A program made the translations under genes and the position numbers. DNA of 55,899 nucleotides from contig JAULBX010025785.1 of assembly GCA_032358255.1 (NCBI GenBank), positions 1 through 55,899 of the forward strand. Reading direction: 5' to 3'. This stretch comes from Heterotrichella gracilis. Lineage: Eukaryota; Sar; Xanthophyceae; Tribonematales; Xanthonemataceae. The notes beneath the pieces were generated by a model, which was given only the letters and a program-made list of their open reading frames with translations, had not been told where the DNA came from and did not search any database. Shown here piece by piece: positions 10,669 through 27,063 of the stretch (position 1 is its first letter; every line of letters starts with the position of its first letter).

Positions 10669-13604
10669 CTAGGAGTCAATTGGCAAGCCACACGTCATCC
10701 ACTTTTGGTAACTGAGCATTTCTTGAGGGTCCTTGAAGGGGTGCATCAACACATAGGCGTCTGGACCGCAGAAATAGTTAGCAGTGATGTTCCACTTGGA
10801 CTTGTTGTTGTGCCAATCCATGCCAGGGTGGTGCCTGTAGGAAAGCCACAACAATTGCTGAGTGAAGAAGTCATTCGCTCATGCACAAAATGCAGATACG
10901 GTAGGTACGGGTGCTCTTAGATAATTGTAAACACCCTGTGGTAGACAAGCAGCCAATGATGAAGCTGAGCAATTGTTTCTTCACACCAAAAAGCACCACC
11001 AAAGCACTAGCACATGGGCCCTTCGAGTTGAAACTGATGGCAAACACAAGTGAGCCCCGTCCTATCAAACTAGTCAAACAGGGTGCACAACGCGCTATCC
11101 CTAATCTCTAAGAATCCTAATCCCTGTGCTCATTCCCTAAACAGCAGCATTGAATGTCACAACAGGGAATTGCCATCCCAAAAACCGCCCTGCCCTGCAT
11201 ACCCACCTCACAGGATATCTTTGCATTGAAACATTTAAACCAGTGAGCCACATCCCCAAGGTGCTGTCGCCAAACGCGGCAAACTTGAGCCCAACGGCTG
11301 CATCCGCAAACAAAAGGTAGCCGACAACATCTGCGCCCAGGACGACGCCTGACCCCACATGGTAGGGCGGGTAGACATCGATACCATATGCCTTGGTTTC
11401 AGGGTCATCGCCCCCCCCAACGCCTGTGGGAAAGGAAGTCAAGCAAATTGACAACATTTAGGGCGAGGACATGTGGGGTAAAGGTAGCAATTGCCCACTC
11501 ACGGCCAGTTGTGTACTTTCTGGATACTTCTGCTGGCTTCAGCCTTCCTGTTCCTGTCAGGACAAGTTCTCGGTGTCGGAGATCTTCATTTCAATTGTGC
11601 ATTTGCTGCCCATATACAAATGAGGTGTTCTGAGCATGCCTCCCTGGGATTGCTCTGCACATGATTTACCTATGGCAGGAAACTCCACCAAATTGCAGCA
11701 ATTGCAGTGGAGTCAAGTACAATACAGGTAAATCTGGATTTGTGCACCCATCCAAGGCTGGGGTAGCCAACATGTTTATCAAACTCCCAGTACAGCTGGA
11801 TGGTCCGCTGTTTTTTTACAATATCCTGTTTTGTATTATTTTGTTTTTTATTTTTTATTTCAGCTTTATATATATAAAGGAAGCAGCACCACTAGTCAGC
11901 CACCATCTGCCACACCGGAAATAAAATGGTTTGGCTACGCCTGATGATTCATGGAGGGAGTACTTTTTTTGGATATTTCTCTCACAGTAAACGACTCAAA
12001 CTCTGCCCAGGTGGTGGCCATCCTCGTTTCGATAGTGTGTCCGTGGTCCATACCATGGCGGATGAGAGGAGCCCCCATGTACAGCCTCCCAGCATCCTCT
12101 GGCTTCACCATGGTCTGAAGCATGTGCAGCATAGGACCAATGTTAACGATTGCGTCGTCGTCTGCTTGAAGGTAGTATTGAAAATTATAATGGTGGTAGG
12201 CATACCTGCAGATTGTGAAACGCAAAGAATTGGAAAAGCAAATTAGTGCATGGTGTGGACCCTACATATTGAATTCAAAGCGATGGAAAGTAATCCTGTT
12301 GCTCATGATACAAGCAAAATTCTTGGGAAGATAGTGTAGATAATGTGAATGACTATCCCTACACGGGGTTGGAAAGCACTGGCCATCACACTCTAGTAAG
12401 TAGTGTGATGTACACTACTGCGTCTTGAAAATTGCTGTGGATGCCCAGCCCCAGCATTGGAGACTTGTGCAAGGTGGGCATTGTTTGTGCATTCCATGGC
12501 CGCCTTGTAAAGAAAAGGTAATCACAAGGGTTGGGAGGAGATAATCGGAGGGTGACAAGCATACCCTACATAAAGACATCATCTAAGATTGCATATTTCT
12601 CCTAGCTGAAAACTGGCAAAAAAATATTACAAATCAAATTGTTAACAATAATAAAGCCAGGATGATCTGTACAATAGTGAAAAGCACGTGCCATCCAGGG
12701 GTGGACTAGGTGGACAACTACAATGCCACATATGCCACGCACACAACCCAATTCGCAGTAATGGCAGTCTGCGCATTGGCCTTGCCCAAGCCTTTACGTA
12801 GTCTCTCGGCAGGGCCTTGAGTGCACCTAATCTACTCTCGAAATAATATGTATTTTTATTATGCCCCAAAACTCCGCCCTCTACGCCCTCCTAAACTCTA
12901 AAACCCCACAAGCGCTTGGGTACCCCGACCCTGGATGCCACATAAAGGGTGCGCATGAACCACGCACCAAAAGCCATAGATGATCTTGTGTGCTATTTTG
13001 GAGTGGATACCGCTCCCAGTTGCAAACTCAGGATTGACCATTACAAGGTCAATTTCATGGCCCTCCTCGTGCATGAGGTCCCCAGGGGAGACGAGGAATC
13101 GCAGCGCATAGTGGGGTAGGTGTGTAGAGCGGTTGTACAGCCAGGTGGACCGGATGGCAACCCTGAATGAGAGTCATCAGTTGTGAAGTGTACTGGCCCA
13201 ATTTTAACACCTAAAAAGGGTAGCAGATAGATTCCAATACTTGCCAGAGATGTACACTTGGCTATGCAGGGGTGAGCACATGGGTATACCGTTGGCTATA
13301 TGCAAGATCCTTTGCTAAATATGCCAGGTGGGTTAGGCGGTGTCTAAGTTATCCAGCGGAGTGTTGGTGACAATGATAGGCACCATGCATGTACATGTGC
13401 CGGATGCAAAATCGTGAACAGTATCTTTAGGCCCTGAAGTTATTTTTTTCCAGATATTCCAACCCACCTCTGCTCCCAAGAGCGCGAGGGCACTGATATG
13501 TAGAGCAACACGTGATGCTCCTGGGCCTTGCGGATGCGTGCTAGTGTATGCATAGAGTGCTGCCGGTAGTTGTGGAAGGGTGCTGGGTCGCAGGTGGCGA
13601 AGCT
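10669..13604 (-). CDS. GT31-type beta-1,3-galactosyltransferase-like protein (5' end not found)
   Basis: Five minus-strand exons join in phase: 13468-13604, 12968-13162, 11964-12205, 11207-11423 and 10669-10834 (stop 10669-10671). All introns are GT-AG. In order the protein shows HHVLLYISVPSR, then RVAIRSTW (the R-x-A-I-R-x-T-W motif of GT31 enzymes), FQYYLQADDDAIVNIG with the D-D-D metal/UDP-sugar motif, LYMGAPL, and YPPYHVGSGVVLGADVV (the Y-P-P-Y-x-x-G-x-G-x-x-L motif). The usual E-D-V segment is replaced by AFGDSTLGMWL, so acidic-residue placement differs from typical members. Such enzymes are Golgi type II membrane proteins transferring galactose or GlcNAc in beta-1,3 linkage. The exon with start codon and membrane anchor lies upstream of 13604 and was not recognised. 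Confidence 0.8.
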
Positions 13605-16320
13605 CTGTAAGCACAATAAGAAAACAAGGGGAAGCAGGCCACAATCACCAATAGTGATACCGAGACAGACTTTGCGCCTGCAGCATCAGCTGGCCACCAT
13701 GACAGCTACTCTCACTAGGTCATTAATGGTCAACCTTGGTAAATTCGCCTGGCTGGTGCACCATAGTTAAGGCTTATTGAGCATGCCCGGTTGCACGCCG
13801 CACTAGCCTGGTAGATGCAGGCGGTCCTGGCATACCCCACCAGCAAGGTAATCCATTGCACACCCTACAATGTAGGGAAGAGCCCTCTTGGTTAAATGGA
13901 ATAGGGTTTTGTTGGAGCAAAATAGCAGGCAGTACTGTATGCGCAGTGTGCGCAGTGTGTGCGCAAGGTGTGCATCACGGTATCAATTATGATATCACAT
14001 CGTCCGTTCACCGTTGTTGCATATAGTTCGATGTATGGATGCATCAGGTGAGCAAACTCTTTCAACGGAAAAAACTCTTAAGCCATCCAAGAGCAGACTA
14101 TCCCGTTATTGAGCACGAGACAACTCGCATAATTGACACTGCAAACACGCTGCCGACATACAAAACAACAACATTGTCCAGTGTTTTTCTTTCTGTTAAT
14201 GGACTATTTTGGGAACCACTAGAACCCACCGGTCCCTCGAATGCACTATGCGCTGGTATGCAGACGCGTCTAGACGACGCCAGTTTGAGGAGGCCTTTAT
14301 ATTTACACGGGACGGTGGGTCAGAAACCTTGAGGTAACGATGTGACGAAACTAAGATACGGGGCATCAAGGTTCGAATTCGGGCGAGCAACCCACGCCCA
14401 TTGCAATCGAGCCGATGGGTGGCGAAGAGTAACGAGTGGTACCAGTACATGTTTAAGGACCTTCGTGCTGCGCTTTTTTCTATCTTCCGGGACTAGTTTG
14501 CCACCCGTGGGCACAATTAAAGTATGCTTACCTGTGACAGGTCAGGCGTGATAAATCCCCACGCGTTGAAGCTACGTCGCGACGATCGTGGATATTTTCT
14601 GAAGGTCTATGCAAGAAGAGGAGGTAAAATATGTCTTAAGTACATGAGTGCCCTCTCTGGTCGCTGTCCAGTCTGGGTTCTGCCAGACTGGGTGTCACCG
14701 AAGGAACAGGGTGGAGTGTATATAGGTGGCTACGTCAGGTTTCCAACAAACAATCCTGTCAAACTTCTGCGCGGAAAATACACGTACCCGCGGTGCGCAA
14801 ACGCCACTAGAGTACCACTACCACCCTGTCTGCCCTCCTGTTTTCTTTGCAGTTTAGGGGACGAGTGGGGTAGGTGGGTGCCCAGCAGGGGGGGGTAGAA
14901 TACACTGGACGCCACAGAACAGAAACGAAAACGCTTATAATGTTAAAACGGGGGGGACGGCAGTTGACAGAATTGGCACCGTGGGTTTGGAACGTGGGGT
15001 GTGGGAGAACGCGTGCTGTGGGGTGGGCCTGCGGTGACAACCCCTGCCCCCGGCCCTCCCTCTTCCCGTCGGTGAAGCCAAAGGCAAATTAGCAAGGGTT
15101 GAATGCAAGGGCTAGGCGCGCTCCGCTGGGCTTCGCGCTTGTATGCATGCCTTTTATATGCTATTCCAGAATAACACTTTGCTGAATTAGACCTGCTGCA
15201 CTCAAACCTGCAGTGTGTTGTGGGCCAATAGGAAGCCAGGGATAGATATCACAGGCCCAGGAGTCACAAGCCACCAGTGCATAGGGGTTGGCCCAAGTAG
15301 TAACGGCCCAGCTTGTTGGAGATGCGTTCTCGTTTCAAGGCATCCCGGTGTAGGATGGTCTCCCTGGTGCCTAGAGCTCAGTTTTGACCAGGGTAGTATT
15401 AAAAAAACATTTGTTCTAGTTTAGGACTATTATTCCTTATAACACTTGGTTTCGAAAACGGGCATAGGGTGAATTTTTTTAAATTTAAGGTGTTTTGCCA
15501 TCCTTCAGGTGTTTTGCCATTCTTCATTTTGCCATGGATACGACAGATGTAGCTGGCTCGATGATCATCGAGGTGCTCTTTAAATTTATGAGTTCACCTA
15601 ATTAATGGGATTCCCATTAAATGGCAGACGGTAATATTAAATTTTAGCAAAAGGGCGTGTTGGCCCAATGACTGGGAATTCTCGTAACGTTATGTACATA
15701 TGTACCGATATGTTACAGCTGAAATCAATGAAAATTGTTCAACAAGTAGTACAAGATCTGTAATCATTAACTGATGGCATAGACCACTGGTGTGACCTTG
15801 ATCAGGAATGGCCGCAACTCGGTTCACCGGTCACGACCACACTCTCACTGTCACCTATGGGACAAAACTGTGCACAGTGGTTTTAATTGAAGGAAAAAAT
15901 TGAAAAAGGCTGCTTTAGGTAGTACTTATCGATGTCGACACACACAGCCTGCATTGAGTTCCCCCTTTTTTTTTAATGACTGTATTGAAGAAAGAAAGAA
16001 AGGGGACGCACAAAGGCGGAGTTCAGGGGCCACTGGCTCGCACCAGGGCACCGACCAGCCAGAACGGCCGGTCATTGATTTCAAAATAAAGTGTTATGGC
16101 CCTTCCCCTCGCCGTCATTCTCTTTTCTCTTGCTCCATGCCCTCCCATGTCCTACAAAGTTTGCCCTGTCACGTAAATTAGGTGCAACCTCTGAATGCCA
16201 CAGTTCTAGTAGCGCAAGTAGTACCGCATAATTTTACCCGGCCCCGTATGATATACCATGCTCACCGCCAGCAAACCATTGCTAATGCTGAGCCATCAGG
16301 CCCCCAAATGCACCCTGCAT
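13605..16320. other. Region without a recognisable gene
   Basis: It must contain the promoter and 5' exon(s) of the GT31-like gene if that gene is intact, but I could not pick them out. The longest open frame, 14524-14898 on the plus strand, shows no family motif. No retrotransposon end or clear tandem repeat was seen. Confidence 0.5.
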
Positions 16321-16328
16321 ACACCGCC

Positions 16329-16423
16329 CAATCACAGCTCTGACAGCGCGGGCGTCCATCACATCCACCAGGTAACCTGAGTCGGCTGTGTTGAAGCACA
16401 TGGGAGCTTTGATTCGGAGCGCG
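16329..16423 (-). repeat. Decayed copy of the last AGT2 exon
   Basis: This duplicates 16623-16716, the 3' part of AGT2 exon 10 including its stop-codon region, in the same orientation and about 294 bp downstream. On the minus strand it still reads [16 protein letters not shown] before changes remove the original C-terminus. It lies outside the reading frame of the gene and is best seen as a partial duplication. Confidence 0.85.
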
Positions 16424-16465
16424 CCCCGTGAAGCGCCCCCCTAACACCGCAATCGACATCAGTCC

Positions 16466-16621
16466 CTGATCGGATCACAGCTCCATTGTACGCATATCCA
16501 TTCACCAAGCTAATCAGTAGATCAGCACATGTGTTCAAACCCGCTGATCAGATCACAGCTCCATTGTACGCATATCCATTCACCACGTTAATCAGTAGAT
16601 CAGCCCGTGCGTTCAAACACC
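16466..16621. repeat. 78-bp direct repeat, two copies
   Basis: Copies start at 16466 and 16544 (CTGATC(G/A)GATCACAGCTC...) and differ at only a few positions. They sit exactly between the real last exon of AGT2 and its decayed downstream copy, in the spacer of that larger duplication. Confidence 0.85.
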
Positions 16622-16625
16622 CCAA

Positions 16626-22063
<5,438 letters not shown>

Positions 22064-22144
22064 GGCGGGGGTGGCGCGGAGGGAGTGGGGCGGAGGAGAT
22101 GTGGGGCGGATGCCAACGCAAGTGAAGACGTTCTGTGAAGGCAC

Positions 22145-24065
22145 CGCCGGTCACATCAACCGAGACATGAAGTGAGTGAAGTGGAGGGAGGTGTGCAGCC
22201 CTTTATGAAGCGGCAGCTAGCTGGAGAGTGCACATGTTGACAGCTTGTACGCAGGTTATGCAAGGCTTGGCAAGCTGGCGAGTTCGCACACGTGATCCAC
22301 GCGGCGCTTGTTCAAGAGTGGACGTGTCAATGTGCTTTTTTTCATTTTTTTTTAAAAGCAGTGCTTTTAAGTGGTGTTTGAAAGCACACCAAGCGAAATC
22401 CATACACTGATCCGGGCCCCAGAAATTGAAGACACGAGTGACTTACTCTCAGACTGCTGCAGGTTGCTGCGCTCCAACACGAAGGCTTCAACCTTTGTCA
22501 GGGGAACTCTTCAGACAAAACGGCAACTGCGCACACATCAGGGCACATTCTCATGCGCCGCCACTGAAATGAACTTGTGTATGAATGGTAAAACTTGTAC
22601 AATAGGTGACGACAAGTGGCTGTAGATCTGAGTTGTGGAGATATTAAAATCCAATTAAGGGTCAGAGCTCTCGGGCCCCGTCCCTTTGCTGGACAGGGGG
22701 TGATAAAGAGAGTGTTTTCCTTTGGGGGGACGAGAGTATGCCACATTTTCTTTTGTTGCGGAGCCTGCAAACTACACCAATTAATGGCCAGCTGGTCAGC
22801 TCTTCAGATCATAGCAAAGATTGGAGAACACGCCATAGCTGCCGTCATGCAGCGTTGTTGAGTTATGTCTGCCTTGCAAGCTCCTCACAGTGCATGGCTC
22901 CACGTATGTTCCAATTGGCACCATTGCAGTTATTGCTTTTAGCAGTTGCAAGCCGAGTGGCTCATGGTATGGCATGCCGGTGCCCCACCACGTGCACAAG
23001 GCGTGCATGACGTTCAGGGATGATACTTGGCACCAAGAATATGCCAAGTATGGGTTATCATGTGGTCAATATGATGCTGCGGTGGTGCTCTCATGCTCCC
23101 AACTGCGGCTGGTGCTGGTGAGGGCCTCTGGGGGAATGCAACGTGTGTGCAATTTGCGAGCGTGACTGTTGCAGGCTGGCGCGAGTTGTGCATTGACTCG
23201 CCAGCACATCTGTACACTATATATGGCAGGGTGGAGCGTAGACATGTACATTTGCCGTGCGGGGCAAAATGTTCCATTGTGGTATCAATACCAACCAAGT
23301 CTGTGCACCACAGCATGCACTGTATGCACCGAGGCCTCAACGTTGACACAGACGGGAACACCCAGAGTCCAACCAGAGTTTGCTGGTGGATTCAACCACT
23401 TTGTGAATCTGGCTATGTAGACTATTAGCCTACAAGCTATACGATAGTATCGGTTTATATTATGTAGCCAGGGCCAGGCTATGAACCACAGGAGTGAACC
23501 TGACTTACAAGCTTTGGCACAAAGTTTGGGCCAGCGGCAGTTTAGCTAGATGGTGTAGGTGTTAAATCTACCGTATTTCAGCTCCGGCAACATGCTACCC
23601 AAGGCACCGCATACACCTCAGGCCTTGCTGCGTGCAGAATGCATGAGCATGCAGGTATGCGGAAGGACACCCGGCTCAAACTTGGCATGCCGCATGCCGG
23701 TGCGATTAAAATACACAACCGTGCTGAGAAGGTGGCCATTGTATAAGCGTTTCACTCGACACGTCGACAAAGCACCACGTAGCGTGCTTGCCTTTAAACC
23801 CTCGTGCATGTACAGTGGCGGTATCGGTGATTGCTGACCAACACTTTTCCGACTTGCCCTTTCGAACCGTGGCCCGGTTTCCCCCTTGCCTCACACTGTT
23901 GAACACCCTGCATGCATCGTCATGGGCGCGTATGGCATATGGCCTCAAGGCAGAAGTCGAGCAGTGACAAGCAGGTAGTTTCTCTTGTAACTGCGCTGCG
24001 GTGGTTGGGTCTTTAAGTCTGCCATTGTTCAGGGGCTTCTGCACCGACCCGGCGGTTTGAACACC
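22145..24065. other. Divergent intergenic region between AGT2 and the cytochrome b5 reductase
   Basis: The two genes point away from each other, so both promoters should lie here. I could not identify a core promoter with confidence. Several open frames of 60-125 codons exist but none shows a family motif or a consistent exon structure. One acceptor-like GTTGCAG at about 23168-23174 is followed by an open plus-strand stretch to about 23420 without recognisable homology. Confidence 0.5.
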
Positions 24066-25057
24066 ATGGTGGATGCTGCCCATCTAAAAAAGATATTGCA
24101 GGACAACGCGCTGCCAATAGCAGTGGCGTTGCTGTGCTGGTTCTTTTCCCTTGTGTTTGGGAGCGTCGGGAAGGGGGGCAAGCGACGGCCGTTTTTGAAA
24201 GCAGACAAGTGGCAGCCCCTGGTCCTAAGCGAGGTCCATGAGATCACTCACAACAGCAAGCTGTTCAGGTTTGCACTGCCCCACAAGGATCAGCAACTGG
24301 GTCTGCCCATCGGCCAGCACATATCACTGAAGGCCCAGACTGCCACCGGTGACGAGGTATTCCGGCCCTACACACCCACCAGTGGCGAGCTGGTGATGGG
24401 GCACGTGGACTTTGTGATCAAGCTGTACGCCAACGGGAAGATGTCACAGCACCTCAGCACCATGGTGGTTGGCGACTCGCTGCTGTTCAAGGGACCCAAG
24501 GGCAGGTTCAAGTATAAGCCCAACATGAAGAGGGCTTTTGGTAAGCCTTGGCTCCTGCCAGCCTTTTCCTGTCTCTCACACTTGTCTTTCCACTCTCTGT
24601 TGTGTGGGTGCCCATCCCATGCTCCCCCATCACCCAACCCCACCAATACGCCTCTGACACAGTTGCCATTGCCCAATTTGCAGGGATGATAGCGGGAGGG
24701 TCCGGCATCACCCCCATGTACCAAGTGGCCAAGGCCATCCTCGCCAACCCAGACGACAAAACCCAGGTCTCCCTGATCTATGGCAACGTGACGGTAGACG
24801 ACATCCTTCTCAAGGAGGAATTGGATGCCATGGCCAAGCAGCACCCCAACTTCAAGGTGTACTACGTGCTCAATGAGGCGCCTGCAGGCTGGCAAGGGGG
24901 TGTGGGGTTTGTGACAAAGGACATGGTTGCCAAGCACCTGCCAGCCCCAGCGGAGGACGTGATGGTGCTGCGCTGTGGGCCCACGCCCATGAACAAGGCC
25001 ATGGAGGATGTCCTGTTTGGATTGGGCTACTCACAGCCAATGCACTTCCAGTTCTAG
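24066..25057 (+). CDS. CBR1: NADH-cytochrome b5 reductase
   Basis: Two exons (24066-24540 and 24684-25057) give 282 residues, the normal size of plant and fungal cytochrome b5 reductases. The enzyme moves electrons from NADH through FAD to cytochrome b5, supplying fatty-acid desaturation and sterol steps at the ER or outer mitochondrial membrane. Residues 15-32 form the N-terminal membrane anchor. RPYTPTS (100-106) is the FAD-binding motif, GPKGRFKYKP follows, GMIAGGSGITPM (159-170) is the NADH pyrophosphate loop, and CGPTPMNKA (256-264) with the C-terminal HFQF completes the ferredoxin-reductase fold. The single intron (24541-24683) is GT-AG, phase 1, inside the codon before the GMIAGG motif, and shows no exon-echo repeats, unlike the neighbouring genes. 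An in-frame TTG lies three codons upstream of the chosen ATG. Very similar in layout to Arabidopsis CBR1. Confidence 0.96.
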
Positions 25058-27063
25058 GGCAGTGGAGTGGCAGATGCCTCGCCAGGGCGCTGCATCTACA
25101 CAGCGCAGTTGTGGACCTTGAGAGGGGACACTGGTGCACCCCCCACATTGGTGGATTGTAGACTGCTAATATGACTAGCGCCAATATGGTATAGTCTTGC
25201 ATACCATATGTCAATGCTATTCAATCCCTTGCCGACCCTCAGAGCACTCCTTCAGCCATTGCAATGCAAGGCGAGCTGGTTTTTGGGTGTCTATACTATT
25301 CCTACTTAATAACAGTGAGCGGACGAGAGCGCTACTGTATACTATGTGCATTTTCCTTGGGTTTGTTTTTCTGCAGTAGTTCTACACGCGCATGTTAGCG
25401 AGGCGGAGAGTGCGGACATGCGCTCAAATTAGTAAAGGTTTGTTTACAAGGTGACCTTGGCACCATTTTCAAGTCACCAAAGTCCCTGTCTGTAAATGCA
25501 AGAAAGACTGCTATCAGTGACGGGGATGCAATTTTCCTGTTTGCTACCAATGCCTCTCTGCACTGTGCACCATGCACGGGGAAGAACGGTTTACCCCCCT
25601 GACAGTGCTGGCCCAGCCCTCAGCCCTCCCGGCAAAAACTTTGGCGCGGTTCGCCCATACTGTACGCGATCAGAGCGGTGGCGAAGCTCTGTCTCTGGTA
25701 TGATACAGAAGCAAGGAGTCTTATTACTGCCCTCCTTATACGCCGTGACAAGCAGTTGTGCCGGGCGTTCACTGTAAAGGCTCAATTATACGAGAGTCAC
25801 CACTGTGTGCAAACCCAGCTCGTTTAGTACCTCTAGCCTGTGTAAACACAGCCCTAGGTCTATTCCGGCTGTCACCTAACTGTTTGCAAAGCATAACTTC
25901 GCCACTGAAGCCATACAGGTTGAACACACGTCCCGTTTACACTGAGGTACGACACTGGACCAATAAGGTATTGCTTTCTCTTGTGTGGTATGTGCACTGT
26001 ACGAGCTGCGAACGGTAATACCGGGCTGCATGCGTTTGGCAATTGAGTTTACAACACTGGTTTGAAGTCTGCATTGGTAGCTCCCCTCGTTGTCGTTCTT
26101 TTGTTGCTGTCACGACTGCCTGCACCCATACTTGCACCCCACAAGGTTGACCAATGGTTCGCCACTTTGGACACAATGCGCGCCTGGCACTAGGGCCACG
26201 TTCTCATACGCTCCATGGTCGTGCTAGAGTGGCTCACCCGCACTGGCAGGTTGCCCCAAAGCCATGATACCAATACCACTGCCCCCCTTATTCTCACTCT
26301 CACTCAAGCCCAGGACTCCTGAAGAGAGCAGTGGGTATCCCTGCACACCCAAGCATCGTGCCATATCCCTTTTGAAGGCAAATAAGGGTGCTACTAACCA
26401 CGCTCCTCTCCAGCCAGGCTCGTGCTCTCCAACACAGTGATAGCAGTACCTCCCCAGTGCTCACCAGCATCCTCTCACTGGGCCCCTCCTCCCACCTCAC
26501 ATGGGGACCGGCAGCTACTCAGCCAAAATGCACCAGTCTCTCCGCCTAGGTGCTTGATTGCCCACACAAACAAGGGCTCCCAAGTATCCAAACCCCTGGG
26601 TTTCAGCGCCACCTGAGCTACCCAGCAGCAGCAGGCGAAACCACCTAGCAGGCCACACCACCCAGCAGGAGGCCACACCACCACCTTGCCACACCCATGG
26701 GATTCAGCGCCACTTGAGCCATACAGCAGCAGCAGCAGGCCAAACCACCGCCTGCTATTCACCAGGCCAACCACCCGCTCACTGACCCAGTCACCGATAC
26801 GCACCAAGGGTCAGTGAAACAACTGGGTACAAAATGAGGACGGGAAGCGTCACAGCGCCTAGCTGAAGCAGCGCGCCACCAAGGCGCCACAACACAGCAG
26901 GGGCGTAGGGCAACGCACAGGGCAACGCACAGGCCCCACGCCTTATTTGCCGCGTCAGGCTGGGCTGCATTGCACATGGAAATGACCACCCCACAAGCCA
27001 CCTGAAGCGGCCTGATACAGCGGGCCACAGCGCAGCCGCCCACCCGAGTCCACCCAGGCCGCC
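25058..27063. other. Intergenic region upstream of ATG2
   Basis: No gene was recognised. At about 26590-26760 a ~55 bp block is present twice (GGGTTTCAGCGCCACCTGAG and GGGATTCAGCGCCACTTGAG, each followed by CAGCAGCAGCAGG). At about 26945-26968 the words TTTGCCGCGTC..GCTGGGC imitate the first codons of ATG2 at 27064, so the start region of that gene also has an upstream echo. Confidence 0.55.

Noticed and set aside
22371..23428. Several 80-110 codon open frames between AGT2 and the cytochrome b5 reductase
   Set aside because: No family motifs, no matching exon phases and frames on both strands; treated as chance.
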